From Acidimicrobiia bacterium (lineage in GTDB: Bacteria > Actinomycetota > Acidimicrobiia > IMCC26256 > PALSA-610): 64,000 nucleotides of DNA. Below are positions 36,026-44,118 of this stretch, one piece after another. The stretch covers positions 1 to 64,000 of the forward strand of contig BPGH01000003.1 of assembly GCA_026002935.1 (NCBI GenBank), given 5' to 3'. A model generated the notes under the pieces. It saw only the letters and a program-made list of their open reading frames with translations, made no database searches and was not told the DNA's origin. The translations under genes and the position numbers were made by a program. Each line of letters opens with the position of its first letter. The first letter of the stretch is position 1.

Positions 36026-38290
36026 TCACGGCCGGACGGCCATGTCGACCGCGTGGCGCCCGAGCGGCAGCCCGGGGAGCGCGCCCTTGTACTTCGCGTC
36101 ACCGAACGCGTACACGCCACCGTCGATCGACAGCACGTAGTAGCCGCCCCCGGTGAGCGTCGGGCGGAGCTGGACGCCGAGCGGCGTCCGGCACAACCCG
36201 GTGCCGGGGAGGCTCCCGTGGAACGGCACCCCGAAGCTGAACACGCCGCCGTCGCGCGCGACCAGCCAGTAGCCGCGGCCCGACGGCGGGACGCCCATCG
36301 AGATCACCGGCGCGGCGAGGCGCATCCCGCCGGTCGAACCGTAGAAGCGCGCGTCGCCGAAGCTGAACACGCCCCCGTCGGCGGCGAGCAGCCAGTACCC
36401 GCGCCCGGTCGGCGTGGCCGCCATCGCGATCACCGGCGCGACGAGCGGCCTCCCGCCCATCGAGCCGTAGAAGCGCGCGTCGCCGAAGCTGAACACGCCC
36501 CCGTCGGAGCCGAGGAGCCAGTACCCACGGTTGCCGGGCGTCGGCGCCATCCCGACGATCGGTCCCGCGAGCGGCACGCCCGCCATCGAGCCGTGCGAGC
36601 GCGCGTCACCGAAGGTGAGGACGCGACCCGCGCTCGACAGCACGTAGTAGCCGTTGCCGGTCGGTGACGCCTGCATGGCGACCGCGTGCTCACCGGGGAA
36701 CAGGCGGCCGGACGCGCTCCCGTGGAACGGCGCGCCGCCGAACGCGAAGACGGCGCCGTCGTAGCCGAGCACCCAGTAGCCGCGCGGCGCCGAGGCGTCC
36801 GACGGCGCCGGCCTCGGGTTGGAGCTGCGCGCACACTGACCGGGCGGCAGCGGGTTGCCGCCGCTGGGGGGCGCGCCGTAGTGGCGGGCGTCGAAGCGGA
36901 ACATCGGCCACGGCGGTGTGCGCCCGGGTGGGGACAGGCGGAAGCCCTGGATGGTGGTCGTGCGGTTCGGCGTGTCGAAGCCCGACACGACGAGCCACCA
37001 GCCGTGCGGCCCGAAGTTGCCGACCGCCGCCGCCGCCTCGTAGCTCACCCAGGTGTTGAGCGTCGTGACCGGTGCGCCGTTGCGGCCGTCGACGACGTGG
37101 AACGCCCAGTTGTTCCCCACGCCGACGTCGTTGTGCCCGTCGCCGTTCAGGTCGGCCACGATCGGCGACCCGCCGACCGGCCCGCCGAGGTCGCGCTCCC
37201 ACAGCAGCTGCCCGTTGCCGCGGATGGCCCGTACGCGCCCGTCGTGGCTGCCGATGACGACCTCCGCGATCCCGTCGCCGTTCACGTCGCCGAGCGCCGG
37301 TGACGACAGCGTCGTCCCGCCGGTCGTGTACGGGAAGCCGCCCTGGGTCGACCCGTCACCGATGTTGAACGCGTGGACCCGGCGTCCGTCGGCCCGGTTG
37401 TAGAAGTTGCCGCCGCCGACGACCACCTCGAGGCCTCCGTCGCCGTCGATGTCACCGATCGCGGGGCTCGAGTGGATCACGTCGTCGACGCGCCGCTTCC
37501 ACAGCTCGCGCACGGTGCCCCCCGCCCAGTCGAGCGCGCGGAACTCGCCGCCCGACCAGTCGATGAAGCCGCCCGCGAACTGGTCCGACCCGATGAAGAT
37601 CTCCATCCGGCCGTCGCCGTCGACGTCGTAGAGTGCCGGCGACGACCACGTCGAGTCCTCGACGTTGTACGGGAACCCCGGCAGCTCGCGGCAGTTGCGG
37701 TCGAGCGCGTGCACGTGCAGGTCCCAGCCGCCGAACACGATGTCGGGGTACGTGTCGCCGTCGACGTCCCCGAGCGCGGGCGACGAGAAGACCCCGTCGC
37801 CGTAGCCGTCCGGGGTCCCGGTGCCGGCCGCCACGTTGCCGTAGTCGCGGGTCTCGAACCGGCAGCGCACGGAGCCGTCGCGGCGGAACACGACGACGCC
37901 GCCCGGCTGGTTCGCCTTCCACGTCGTGCCGGCCGGGGCGACGATCTCGGCGGCCCCGTCCCGGTCGAGGTCGCCGACGGCCGGCGACCCGTCGACGGCG
38001 ACGGCCGTGCCGGGCCGCACCGACACGGGCTGGGGCCAGTGGCCGATGTTCTGGCCGGTGCGGATGTCGAGCACGCGCAGCCACCCGTCCTGGTGCCCGT
38101 GCACGACCTCGGGTACACCGTCACCGTTCACGTCGGCGACCGTCGGCGACGAGCTGCGGTTCCACCCGCCGTAGGTGTGGCTCCACTCGAGCTGCGGCGG
38201 CGCGGCGGCGGCCGGGTCGGCGCCGGGCACCCCGAGCGCGGCGGCGACCACCGTGACGGCGAGGACGATGCGGGCGGCACGTGAACGCAC
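36026..38290 (-). CDS. Secreted FG-GAP/VCBS-repeat protein with six C-terminal GYW repeats
   Basis: A 754-aa exported protein. A signal peptide (about 1-30, ending ADPAAAA) is followed by about 450 residues of FG-GAP repeats with D-x-D-G-D-G metal loops (VADVNGDGVPEVV, LGDVDGDTYPDIV, IGDIDGDGGLEVV, LGDVNGDGIAEVV), as in integrin-like propellers. The last 250 residues are six repeats of GYWLLGSDGGVFSFGDARFY type, the same module as in the amidase at 7657. GTG 38290 gives a clean signal peptide. It sits alone between two divergent GT operons. It is probably a cell-surface binding or adhesion protein. Confidence 0.87.
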   Translation of the reverse strand: MRSRAARIVLAVTVVAAALGVPGADPAAAAPPQLEWSHTYGGWNRSSSPTVADVNGDGVPEVVHGHQDGWLRVLDIRTGQNIGHWPQPVSVRPGTAVAVDGSPAVGDLDRDGAAEIVAPAGTTWKANQPGGVVVFRRDGSVRCRFETRDYGNVAAGTGTPDGYGDGVFSSPALGDVDGDTYPDIVFGGWDLHVHALDRNCRELPGFPYNVEDSTWSSPALYDVDGDGRMEIFIGSDQFAGGFIDWSGGEFRALDWAGGTVRELWKRRVDDVIHSSPAIGDIDGDGGLEVVVGGGNFYNRADGRRVHAFNIGDGSTQGGFPYTTGGTTLSSPALGDVNGDGIAEVVIGSHDGRVRAIRGNGQLLWERDLGGPVGGSPIVADLNGDGHNDVGVGNNWAFHVVDGRNGAPVTTLNTWVSYEAAAAVGNFGPHGWWLVVSGFDTPNRTTTIQGFRLSPPGRTPPWPMFRFDARHYGAPPSGGNPLPPGQCARSSNPRPAPSDASAPRGYWVLGYDGAVFAFGGAPFHGSASGRLFPGEHAVAMQASPTGNGYYVLSSAGRVLTFGDARSHGSMAGVPLAGPIVGMAPTPGNRGYWLLGSDGGVFSFGDARFYGSMGGRPLVAPVIAMAATPTGRGYWLLAADGGVFSFGDARFYGSTGGMRLAAPVISMGVPPSGRGYWLVARDGGVFSFGVPFHGSLPGTGLCRTPLGVQLRPTLTGGGYYVLSIDGGVYAFGDAKYKGALPGLPLGRHAVDMAVRP
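36339..36381. repeat. 43-bp direct repeat, copy 1
   Basis: Exact copy of 36465-36507, offset by 126 bases (42 codons). It encodes the core of a GYW repeat unit. Confidence 0.85.
36465..36507. repeat. 43-bp direct repeat, copy 2
   Basis: Exact copy of 36339-36381. The spacing equals one protein repeat, which indicates recent unit duplication or gene conversion. Confidence 0.85.
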
Positions 38291-38322
38291 GGGCGCGACC
38301 TTCGGGCGGGGGCGGTGCACCA

Positions 38323-38328
38323 ACGGTA
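38323..38328 (-). promoter_or_regulatory. -10 (TACCGT) for the FG-GAP gene
   Basis: TACCGT on the minus strand, 32 bases before GTG 38290. It shares a 152-base divergent promoter region with the right GT operon. Confidence 0.4.
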
Positions 38329-38408
38329 TCGGCCCGCGCGGCCCGGCGGTGAAGGCCGGCGTCGGCTCCGGGGCCGGGCACGGGCGGGGATCCCCGACGC
38401 CGTGTCGC

Positions 38409-38442
38409 TAGCCTGCTCGCCGCCGGAGGCGCAGGGAGCCAC
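38409..38442 (+). promoter_or_regulatory. -10 (TAGCCT) and leader of the right GT operon
   Basis: TAGCCT at 38409-38414. A purine-rich Shine-Dalgarno (GGAGGCGCAGGGAG) precedes GTG 38443. Confidence 0.5.
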
Positions 38443-39483
38443 GTGAGCGACGAGACCGTCGACATCGCCCGGGTACGGGCCGAGATCGCCGCGGAGGTCC
38501 GCGCCCGGCGCGCGGCGGGCGAGTACCCGGCGAGCCTCGAGCGCGAGCTCGACGAGCTGTTCGCCCGGTTCGCGCCGAAGGAGGTGTCCGAGTCGCTGGG
38601 CGACGCGCTCGAGCGTTCGGAGGAGGCCGCGGCGATCGCCCCGGAGATCCCCGTCGCGTCGAACAACCCGCTGTTCGGGCTCGTCAAGCGCGTCCTCGCC
38701 CGGCTCCTCGGCTGGTACCACGTCTTCGTCGCCCAGCAGGTCACCGCGGCGACGGTCGCCGTCAACCACGTGCTGCGCCGCCTCGTCGACAAGGTGACGC
38801 GACTCGAGCGCGCGACCGGCGACGCGGCCCGCGCGCGCGAGTCGCTCGCACGCGTCGTCCCGACGCGCGACGACGCCTCCTGGGAGGACGCCGTGACGGC
38901 CGCGCTGCGCGGCGTGACCGGTCGGGTGCTCGTCGGCGAGTGCGGCGACGGCCGGCTGCTCGCCGCGCTCTCGGCCGCCGGGCTCGACGCCTACGGCGTC
39001 GAGCCGCGCCCCGAGCTCGCCGAGACCGCCCTCGCGCAGGGGCTCGAGGTGCGGCTGGACGACGTGCCGGGACACCTCGGCACCGTCGCACCCGGCGACC
39101 TCGCGGGGATCGTGCTGCGCGGCTGCGTGGAACGGATGCCGGCCGGCGAGCTCGTCGCGCTCGCCGACCTCGCCGCCGCGGCGCTCGCCCCCGGCGGCCG
39201 GGTCGTCGTCGCGAGCACCGCGCCGCCGGCGTGGGGCCGCGAGCGCACCGAAGTCGAGGCCGACCTCGCCGCGGGGCGCCCGCTGCACGCCGCCACGTGG
39301 CAGCACCTGCTCGCCGAGCGCGGCTTCCCGAACTGCGCCGTCACCACGATCGGCGGGCGGCCGCTCGAACCGGTCGCCGCCGGAGCGCCCGACGCGGACG
39401 TGCTCAACGCCAACCTCGCACGCATCTCCGACGTGCTGTTCGGGCCCGACGCGTACGTCCTCGTCGCGACCCGCGACCGGTGA
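38443..39483 (+). CDS. Methyltransferase-like protein with degenerate SAM motif
   Basis: A 346-aa protein that heads the right GT operon. The N-terminus (IARVRAEIAAEVRARRAAGE then YPASLERELDELFARF) matches that of the 34794 protein. The C-terminal Rossmann part reads VTGRVLVGECGDGRLLAALS with YGVEPRPELAE, but the second conserved element is GCVERMPAGE where the left copy has VQVIEHL. Motif I is poorer than in the left copy, so activity is uncertain. It may be an active sugar methyltransferase or a scaffold. Its stop overlaps the next GT start. Confidence 0.75.
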   Translation: MSDETVDIARVRAEIAAEVRARRAAGEYPASLERELDELFARFAPKEVSESLGDALERSEEAAAIAPEIPVASNNPLFGLVKRVLARLLGWYHVFVAQQVTAATVAVNHVLRRLVDKVTRLERATGDAARARESLARVVPTRDDASWEDAVTAALRGVTGRVLVGECGDGRLLAALSAAGLDAYGVEPRPELAETALAQGLEVRLDDVPGHLGTVAPGDLAGIVLRGCVERMPAGELVALADLAAAALAPGGRVVVASTAPPAWGRERTEVEADLAAGRPLHAATWQHLLAERGFPNCAVTTIGGRPLEPVAAGAPDADVLNANLARISDVLFGPDAYVLVATRDR

Positions 39484-40568
39484 CCGCCGTCCACCAGTTC
39501 GTCCCGACGCTCGCGCCGCACGACGCCGTGAGCACCCATTACCTCGCGGTGCAGGACGCCCTGCGCGCGGCCGGCTACCGGTCGGAGATCTACGCCCACG
39601 AGGTCAAGCCCGCGCTGCGGCGCCGGGGCCGGCACTACCGCGCCTACAAGGGGCCGCGAGCGGGGGAACCGACCTGGCTCTGCTACCACTCGTCGGTCGG
39701 CTCACCGGTCGGTGACTTCGTCCTCGCGCGCGACGAGCCGCTGCTGCTCGACTACCACAACATCACCCCCGCCGAGCTGTTCCTCCGCTGGGAGCCCGCG
39801 GTCGCGGGGCAGCTCTCCCTCGGCCGGCGCCAGCTCGCGCGGCTCGCACCGCGCGCGCGCCTCGGCCTCGCGGACTCCCGCTTCAACGCCACCGAGCTGT
39901 CGGCGCTCGGGTGCGAGCGCACGGCCGTCGTCCCGATCATGCTCGACGTCTCGACCCTCGATCGCGACGCCGACGCCGGGACGGCCCGTCGCCTCGACGC
40001 GGTCCGCGAGCGGGGCGGGGCCAACTGGCTGTTCGTCGGGCGCATCGCCCCGAACAAGGCCCAGCACGACGTCGTCAAGGCCTTCCACGCCTACCGGCGG
40101 TTCTTCGACCCGCGCGCCGAGCTGCACCTCGTCGGCGGATCGTCGTCGCACCGCTACCTCGCCGCGCTGCACGACTTCGTCGGCGCGCTCGGGCTCGCCG
40201 GGTGCGTCCACCTCACCGGTCCCGTTCCCGACGCGCAGCTCTGCGCCTACTACCGGCACAGCGACGTGCTGGTCGTGTGCAGCGATCACGAGGGGTTCTG
40301 CCTGCCGCTGATCGAGGCCATGCACGCCGGGTTGCCGGTCGTCGCGTACGCGGCCGCGGCCGTGCCCGAGACGCTCGGCGACGGCGGCCTCCTGCTCGAC
40401 ACCAAGGAGCCGTGCACGGTCGCGGCCGCGGTCGCGCGCGTCCTGCGCGACGACCGGCTCCGCGAACAGCTCGTCGCGGCCGGCCGGCGGCGGCTCGGCG
40501 CGTTCGACGTCGGGCGATCGCGCGAGCGGCTGCTCGAGGCCGTGGGCGCGACCGTGGGTCCGCCGTGA
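39480..40568 (+). CDS. GT4-type glycosyltransferase
   Basis: A 362-aa GT-B enzyme. It begins VTAVHQFVPTLAPHDAVSTH, has GYRSEIYAHEVKPA, LLLDYHNITPAELFLRWEP, LFVGRIAPNKAQHDVVKAFH and the donor motif SDHEGFCLPLIEAMHAG. It is closely related to the next gene (shared FVGRIAPNKAQHD) and to the left-arm gene at 33721. GTG 39480 overlaps the methyltransferase stop. Confidence 0.88.
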   Translation: MTAVHQFVPTLAPHDAVSTHYLAVQDALRAAGYRSEIYAHEVKPALRRRGRHYRAYKGPRAGEPTWLCYHSSVGSPVGDFVLARDEPLLLDYHNITPAELFLRWEPAVAGQLSLGRRQLARLAPRARLGLADSRFNATELSALGCERTAVVPIMLDVSTLDRDADAGTARRLDAVRERGGANWLFVGRIAPNKAQHDVVKAFHAYRRFFDPRAELHLVGGSSSHRYLAALHDFVGALGLAGCVHLTGPVPDAQLCAYYRHSDVLVVCSDHEGFCLPLIEAMHAGLPVVAYAAAAVPETLGDGGLLLDTKEPCTVAAAVARVLRDDRLREQLVAAGRRRLGAFDVGRSRERLLEAVGATVGPP

Positions 40569-41656
40569 GCACGCGCGCGATCCACCAGTTCGTACCGGTG
40601 GTCGAACCGGGCGCGGTCGCGTCGCACACCCGCGTGGCGCGCGACCTCATCCGCGCCGCAGGGTACGCGTCGGAGATCTTCACGGCCGAGGTGCACCCCG
40701 CGTGCCGCGACTGGGGGGCACGCCCCTACCGCGACTACGGCCGCGCGGTGCCCGCGCACCCCGACGACGTGCTCGTCTACCAGATGGCGATCGGCTCGGT
40801 CGTCGCCGACTTCCTGCTCGGCCGGCGCGAACGGCTCGTCGTCAACCACCACAACCTCACCCCGCTGCGCTACTTCGACGGCTGGGAACCCGTCGCCGCG
40901 GGCGGCGTCGTGTGGGGCCGCCACCAGCTGCGCGCCCTCGCCGGGCGCGCCCGGCTCGGCATCGCCGTGTCGGCCTACAACGAGCGTGACCTCGCCGACG
41001 CGGGCTTCCGGACCACCACCGTCGCGCCCTTCCTCGTCGACCCGCGCGCGCTGACCCACGCGCCCGACCCCGACCTCCTCGCAAGGTTGCGGGCGGCGAA
41101 GGAGCACGGCGGCGCCGACTGGCTGTTCGTCGGGCGCATCGCCCCCAACAAGGCGCAGCACGACCTGATCAAGGCGCTCGCCGTCGCCCGCCGCCACGAC
41201 CCCGCGGCGCGCCTGCACCTCGTCGGCGGCGGCGCCGACGGCCGGTACGGGCAGGCGCTGCGCCGGTACGCCGACGCGCTCGGCCTCGCCGGCGCGGTGT
41301 CGCTGCCCGGCGGCGTGGACGCCGCGGGGCTCGCCGCCCACTACGAGTGCGCGGACGTGTTCGTGTCGGCCAGCGAACACGAGGGGTTCTGCGTCCCCCT
41401 GGTCGAGGCGATGGCCCACGACCTCCCGGTCGTCGCCCACGCCGCCGCGGCGGTGCCCGAGACGCTGGGCGACGCGGGGCTGCTCGTCGACCCCAAGGAC
41501 CCCTTCACCCTCGCGACCGCCGTGCGGCGGGTGCTCACCGACCCTCGGGTGCGCACCCACCTCGTCGCCCGCGGCCGCGCCCGGCGCGAGCAGCTCGCCC
41601 TCGAACGCACCGGCCCGGTGTTCCTCGACGCGCTGCGCACCGTGGTGGTGCCGTGA
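40565..41656 (+). CDS. GT4-type glycosyltransferase
   Basis: A 363-aa GT-B enzyme, tandem paralogue of the preceding gene. It has STRAIHQFVPVVEPGAVASH, GYASEIFTAEVHPAC, VVNHHNLTPLRYFDGWEP, FVGRIAPNKAQHDLIKALA and the donor motif SEHEGFCVPLVEAMAHD. GTGA overlaps occur at both ends. Tandem duplication with later divergence probably gave different linkage or acceptor specificity (inference). Confidence 0.88.
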   Translation: MSTRAIHQFVPVVEPGAVASHTRVARDLIRAAGYASEIFTAEVHPACRDWGARPYRDYGRAVPAHPDDVLVYQMAIGSVVADFLLGRRERLVVNHHNLTPLRYFDGWEPVAAGGVVWGRHQLRALAGRARLGIAVSAYNERDLADAGFRTTTVAPFLVDPRALTHAPDPDLLARLRAAKEHGGADWLFVGRIAPNKAQHDLIKALAVARRHDPAARLHLVGGGADGRYGQALRRYADALGLAGAVSLPGGVDAAGLAAHYECADVFVSASEHEGFCVPLVEAMAHDLPVVAHAAAAVPETLGDAGLLVDPKDPFTLATAVRRVLTDPRVRTHLVARGRARREQLALERTGPVFLDALRTVVVP

Positions 41657-42834
41657 AGCTCGCCGTCGTGACCCCGCGCTACGGCGCGCAGGTGGCGGGC
41701 GGGGCCGAGACCGCGGCCCGCATGCTGGCGTCACGGCTCGCGGCACGCGGGGGCTGGGACGTCGAGGTGCTCACGACCGTCGCGCTCGACGCCGCGACCT
41801 GGGCGCCGGCCGCGGACCCGGGGACGACGGTGGAGGACGGGGTCACGGTGCGGCGCTTCGCGGTCAGCGGCACCCGCGCCGCCGACTTCGACCGGCTCAC
41901 CCGCCGGATCCTCGCGCGGCCGGCCGACGCGACCGCCGACGAGCAGCGCCGCTGGGTCGAGGCGCAGGGCCCGGTCGCCCCCGGTCTGCTCGACGCGGTC
42001 GCGAACAGCGACGCGGACGTCGTCGCGTTCCACACCTACCTCTACCACCCGACCGTCGAGGGGCTCCCCCGCGTGGCGGGCCGCGCGGTGCTGCACCCGG
42101 CGGCGCACGACGAGGCGCCGATCCGCCTCCCCTGCTACCGCGACCTGTTCGGCGCGGCCGCCGGCCTCGTCTTCTGGAGCGACGCCGAGCGGCGGTTCGC
42201 GCAGGCGCGGTTCCCGATCGGCGCCCGCCGCCAGCTCGTGCTCGGCCTCGGCGTCGAGGCCCGGCCCGGCGACGCCGCCGCGGCCCGGGCCGCGACCGGC
42301 CTCGGTGACCGTCCATACCTGCTGTGCCTCGGCCGCGTCGACGACGGCAAGGGGGCGCGGCTGCTGTACGAGTGCTTCGCCGCGTACAAGCGCCGCCGGC
42401 CGGGGCCGCTCGCGCTCGTGTTCGCCGGGCCCGTCGTGCACCCGCCACCCGGCCATCCCGACGTCGTCGTCACCGGCGCCGTCGACGAGCCGGTGAAGTG
42501 GGGCCTGCTGCGCGGCGCGCAGGCGCTCGTGTCGCCCTCCGCGTACGAGTCGTTCTCGATCGTGCTGCTCGAGGCGTGGAGCGTCGGGACCGCCGCGCTC
42601 GTCAACGGCCGCTGCGCGGTGACCCGGGACCACGCGCTGCGTTCCGGGGGCGCACTCGCCTTCACGGACTACGCGGAGCTCGAGGTCGCGCTCGACCGTC
42701 TGCTCGCGTCGCCCGGCCTGCGCGCCCGTCTCGGGGCCCGCGGCGCCGAGTACGTGCGCACCCACTACCACTGGACGGACCTCCTCGACCGCTACGACGC
42801 GTTCCTCAGGGCGGTCGCACGCGCCGCCCGCTGA
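41653..42834 (+). CDS. GT4-type glycosyltransferase (paralogue of 32483-33721)
   Basis: A 393-aa GT-B enzyme. It begins VKLAVVTPRYGAQVAGGAET, has VLHPAAHDEAPIRLPCYRDL, LCLGRVDDGKGARLLYECFA and the donor region SAYESFSIVLLEAW. It is the last gene of the right operon and the counterpart of the left-arm gene at 32483. It converges on the wzt gene across 15 bases. Confidence 0.87.
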   Translation: MKLAVVTPRYGAQVAGGAETAARMLASRLAARGGWDVEVLTTVALDAATWAPAADPGTTVEDGVTVRRFAVSGTRAADFDRLTRRILARPADATADEQRRWVEAQGPVAPGLLDAVANSDADVVAFHTYLYHPTVEGLPRVAGRAVLHPAAHDEAPIRLPCYRDLFGAAAGLVFWSDAERRFAQARFPIGARRQLVLGLGVEARPGDAAAARAATGLGDRPYLLCLGRVDDGKGARLLYECFAAYKRRRPGPLALVFAGPVVHPPPGHPDVVVTGAVDEPVKWGLLRGAQALVSPSAYESFSIVLLEAWSVGTAALVNGRCAVTRDHALRSGGALAFTDYAELEVALDRLLASPGLRARLGARGAEYVRTHYHWTDLLDRYDAFLRAVARAAR

Positions 42835-42849
42835 GGCGGCCGCCCGCGC

Positions 42850-44115
42850 TCAGGCGTCGGTCGGCTGGGCCGGCTGGCCGAACCGGATGCGCACGGGCAG
42901 CGAGATGCGGCCCGTGCCCCGTCCGGGGTTCATCACCTCGAAGCGCCACTGCTGCTCGCGCCAGTCGTAGACGGTGCCCTCGTCGTTGGTCTGGATCGCG
43001 AGCGTCACCAGGTAGGTGCCGTCGAGGAGCGGCACGTCGTCGATCTCGAAGACGACCTCGCCGTCGCCCGCGACGGCGGGGACGTCGACGCCCTCGAGCC
43101 GGGTGTTCGTGCCGAACAGGTGGTCGCCGTCCTCGCCGTGCACCGCGATCCCGAACATCACGTCGTCGGTCGGCTCCGACGCGTGGTAACGGACCCGGAC
43201 GGTCAGCGGCTCGTGCGGCAGGAGCCAGGCGCGCCCCGCCGCCGAGCCGGGGTGCTCGATCGTGACGTCGGTGATGCGGACCCGGCCCGTCGCGCGTGCC
43301 GCCATGCGGGCGCCGTGGCTCGCGTCCCCCTCGGGACCTCCCTCCGCCTCGCCGGCCGCGTCCGGCGCCCCGAGCCCGGTCCCGCCCTGGTGCAGCGACT
43401 CGCGGAACGTGCGCACCGCCTCGCCCGGCGACGCGTCGGTGACCAGGCGGCCGCGGTCGAGCACCAGCGCGCGGTCGCAGATGCGGCGCACGAGGTCGGC
43501 GGCGTGCGTGACGAAGAGGATCGTCCGGCCCTCGCGTTGGAACCGCGCGACGCGCTCCAGGCACTTGCGCTGGAAGGCCTCGTCGCCGACCGCGAGCACC
43601 TCGTCGACGAGCAGGATGTCGGGATCGACGTTGACCGCGACCGCGAACCCGAGCCGAACGTACATTCCCGAGGAGTAGTGGCGGACCTGGAGGTCGATGA
43701 ATTTCTCGAGCTCCGAGAAGGCGACGATCTCGTCGAACACCTTCTCGACCTCACGCTTGGACAGTCCCAGGATCGAACCGTTGAGGTAGATGTTCTCCCG
43801 GCCCGTGAGCTCGGGGTGGAAGCCGGCGCCGAGCTCGAGCAGCGCCGCCACGCGGCCGCGGGTCACGATCTCGCCCTCGGTCGGCTGCAGGATCCCCGCG
43901 ACGCACTTGAGCAGCGTCGACTTTCCCGATCCGTTGTGGCCCAGCAGACCGACCGTCGCGCCCTGCTCGACCTCGAAGTCGACCTCGCGCACGGCCCAGA
44001 AGTCCTCGTAGGGGACGCGGCCGAAGTGGATCATCCGCTCCTTGAGCGAGTGGTAGCGCTCCTGGTACAGGCGGAACCGCTTCGAGACGTTGCGCACCTC
44101 GATGCTCGGCGCCAC
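42850..44115 (-). CDS. wzt: Wzt-type polysaccharide ABC exporter ATPase with C-terminal carbohydrate-binding domain
   Basis: A 421-aa cytoplasmic ATPase. The nucleotide-binding domain (about 1-240) has Walker A GHNGSGKST, the signature HYSSGMYVRLGFA and Walker B ILLVDEVLAVGDE. After a Gly/Glu linker, residues about 285-415 form a beta-sandwich (VRITDVTIEHPGSA, LEGVDVPAVAGDGEVVFEID) of the Wzt_C type that, in O-antigen systems, binds the modified glycan end. The mycobacterial counterpart lacks this domain. GTG 44115 lies 3 bases after the wzm stop. Confidence 0.92.
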   Translation of the reverse strand: MAPSIEVRNVSKRFRLYQERYHSLKERMIHFGRVPYEDFWAVREVDFEVEQGATVGLLGHNGSGKSTLLKCVAGILQPTEGEIVTRGRVAALLELGAGFHPELTGRENIYLNGSILGLSKREVEKVFDEIVAFSELEKFIDLQVRHYSSGMYVRLGFAVAVNVDPDILLVDEVLAVGDEAFQRKCLERVARFQREGRTILFVTHAADLVRRICDRALVLDRGRLVTDASPGEAVRTFRESLHQGGTGLGAPDAAGEAEGGPEGDASHGARMAARATGRVRITDVTIEHPGSAAGRAWLLPHEPLTVRVRYHASEPTDDVMFGIAVHGEDGDHLFGTNTRLEGVDVPAVAGDGEVVFEIDDVPLLDGTYLVTLAIQTNDEGTVYDWREQQWRFEVMNPGRGTGRISLPVRIRFGQPAQPTDA

Positions 44116-44118
44116 CGT

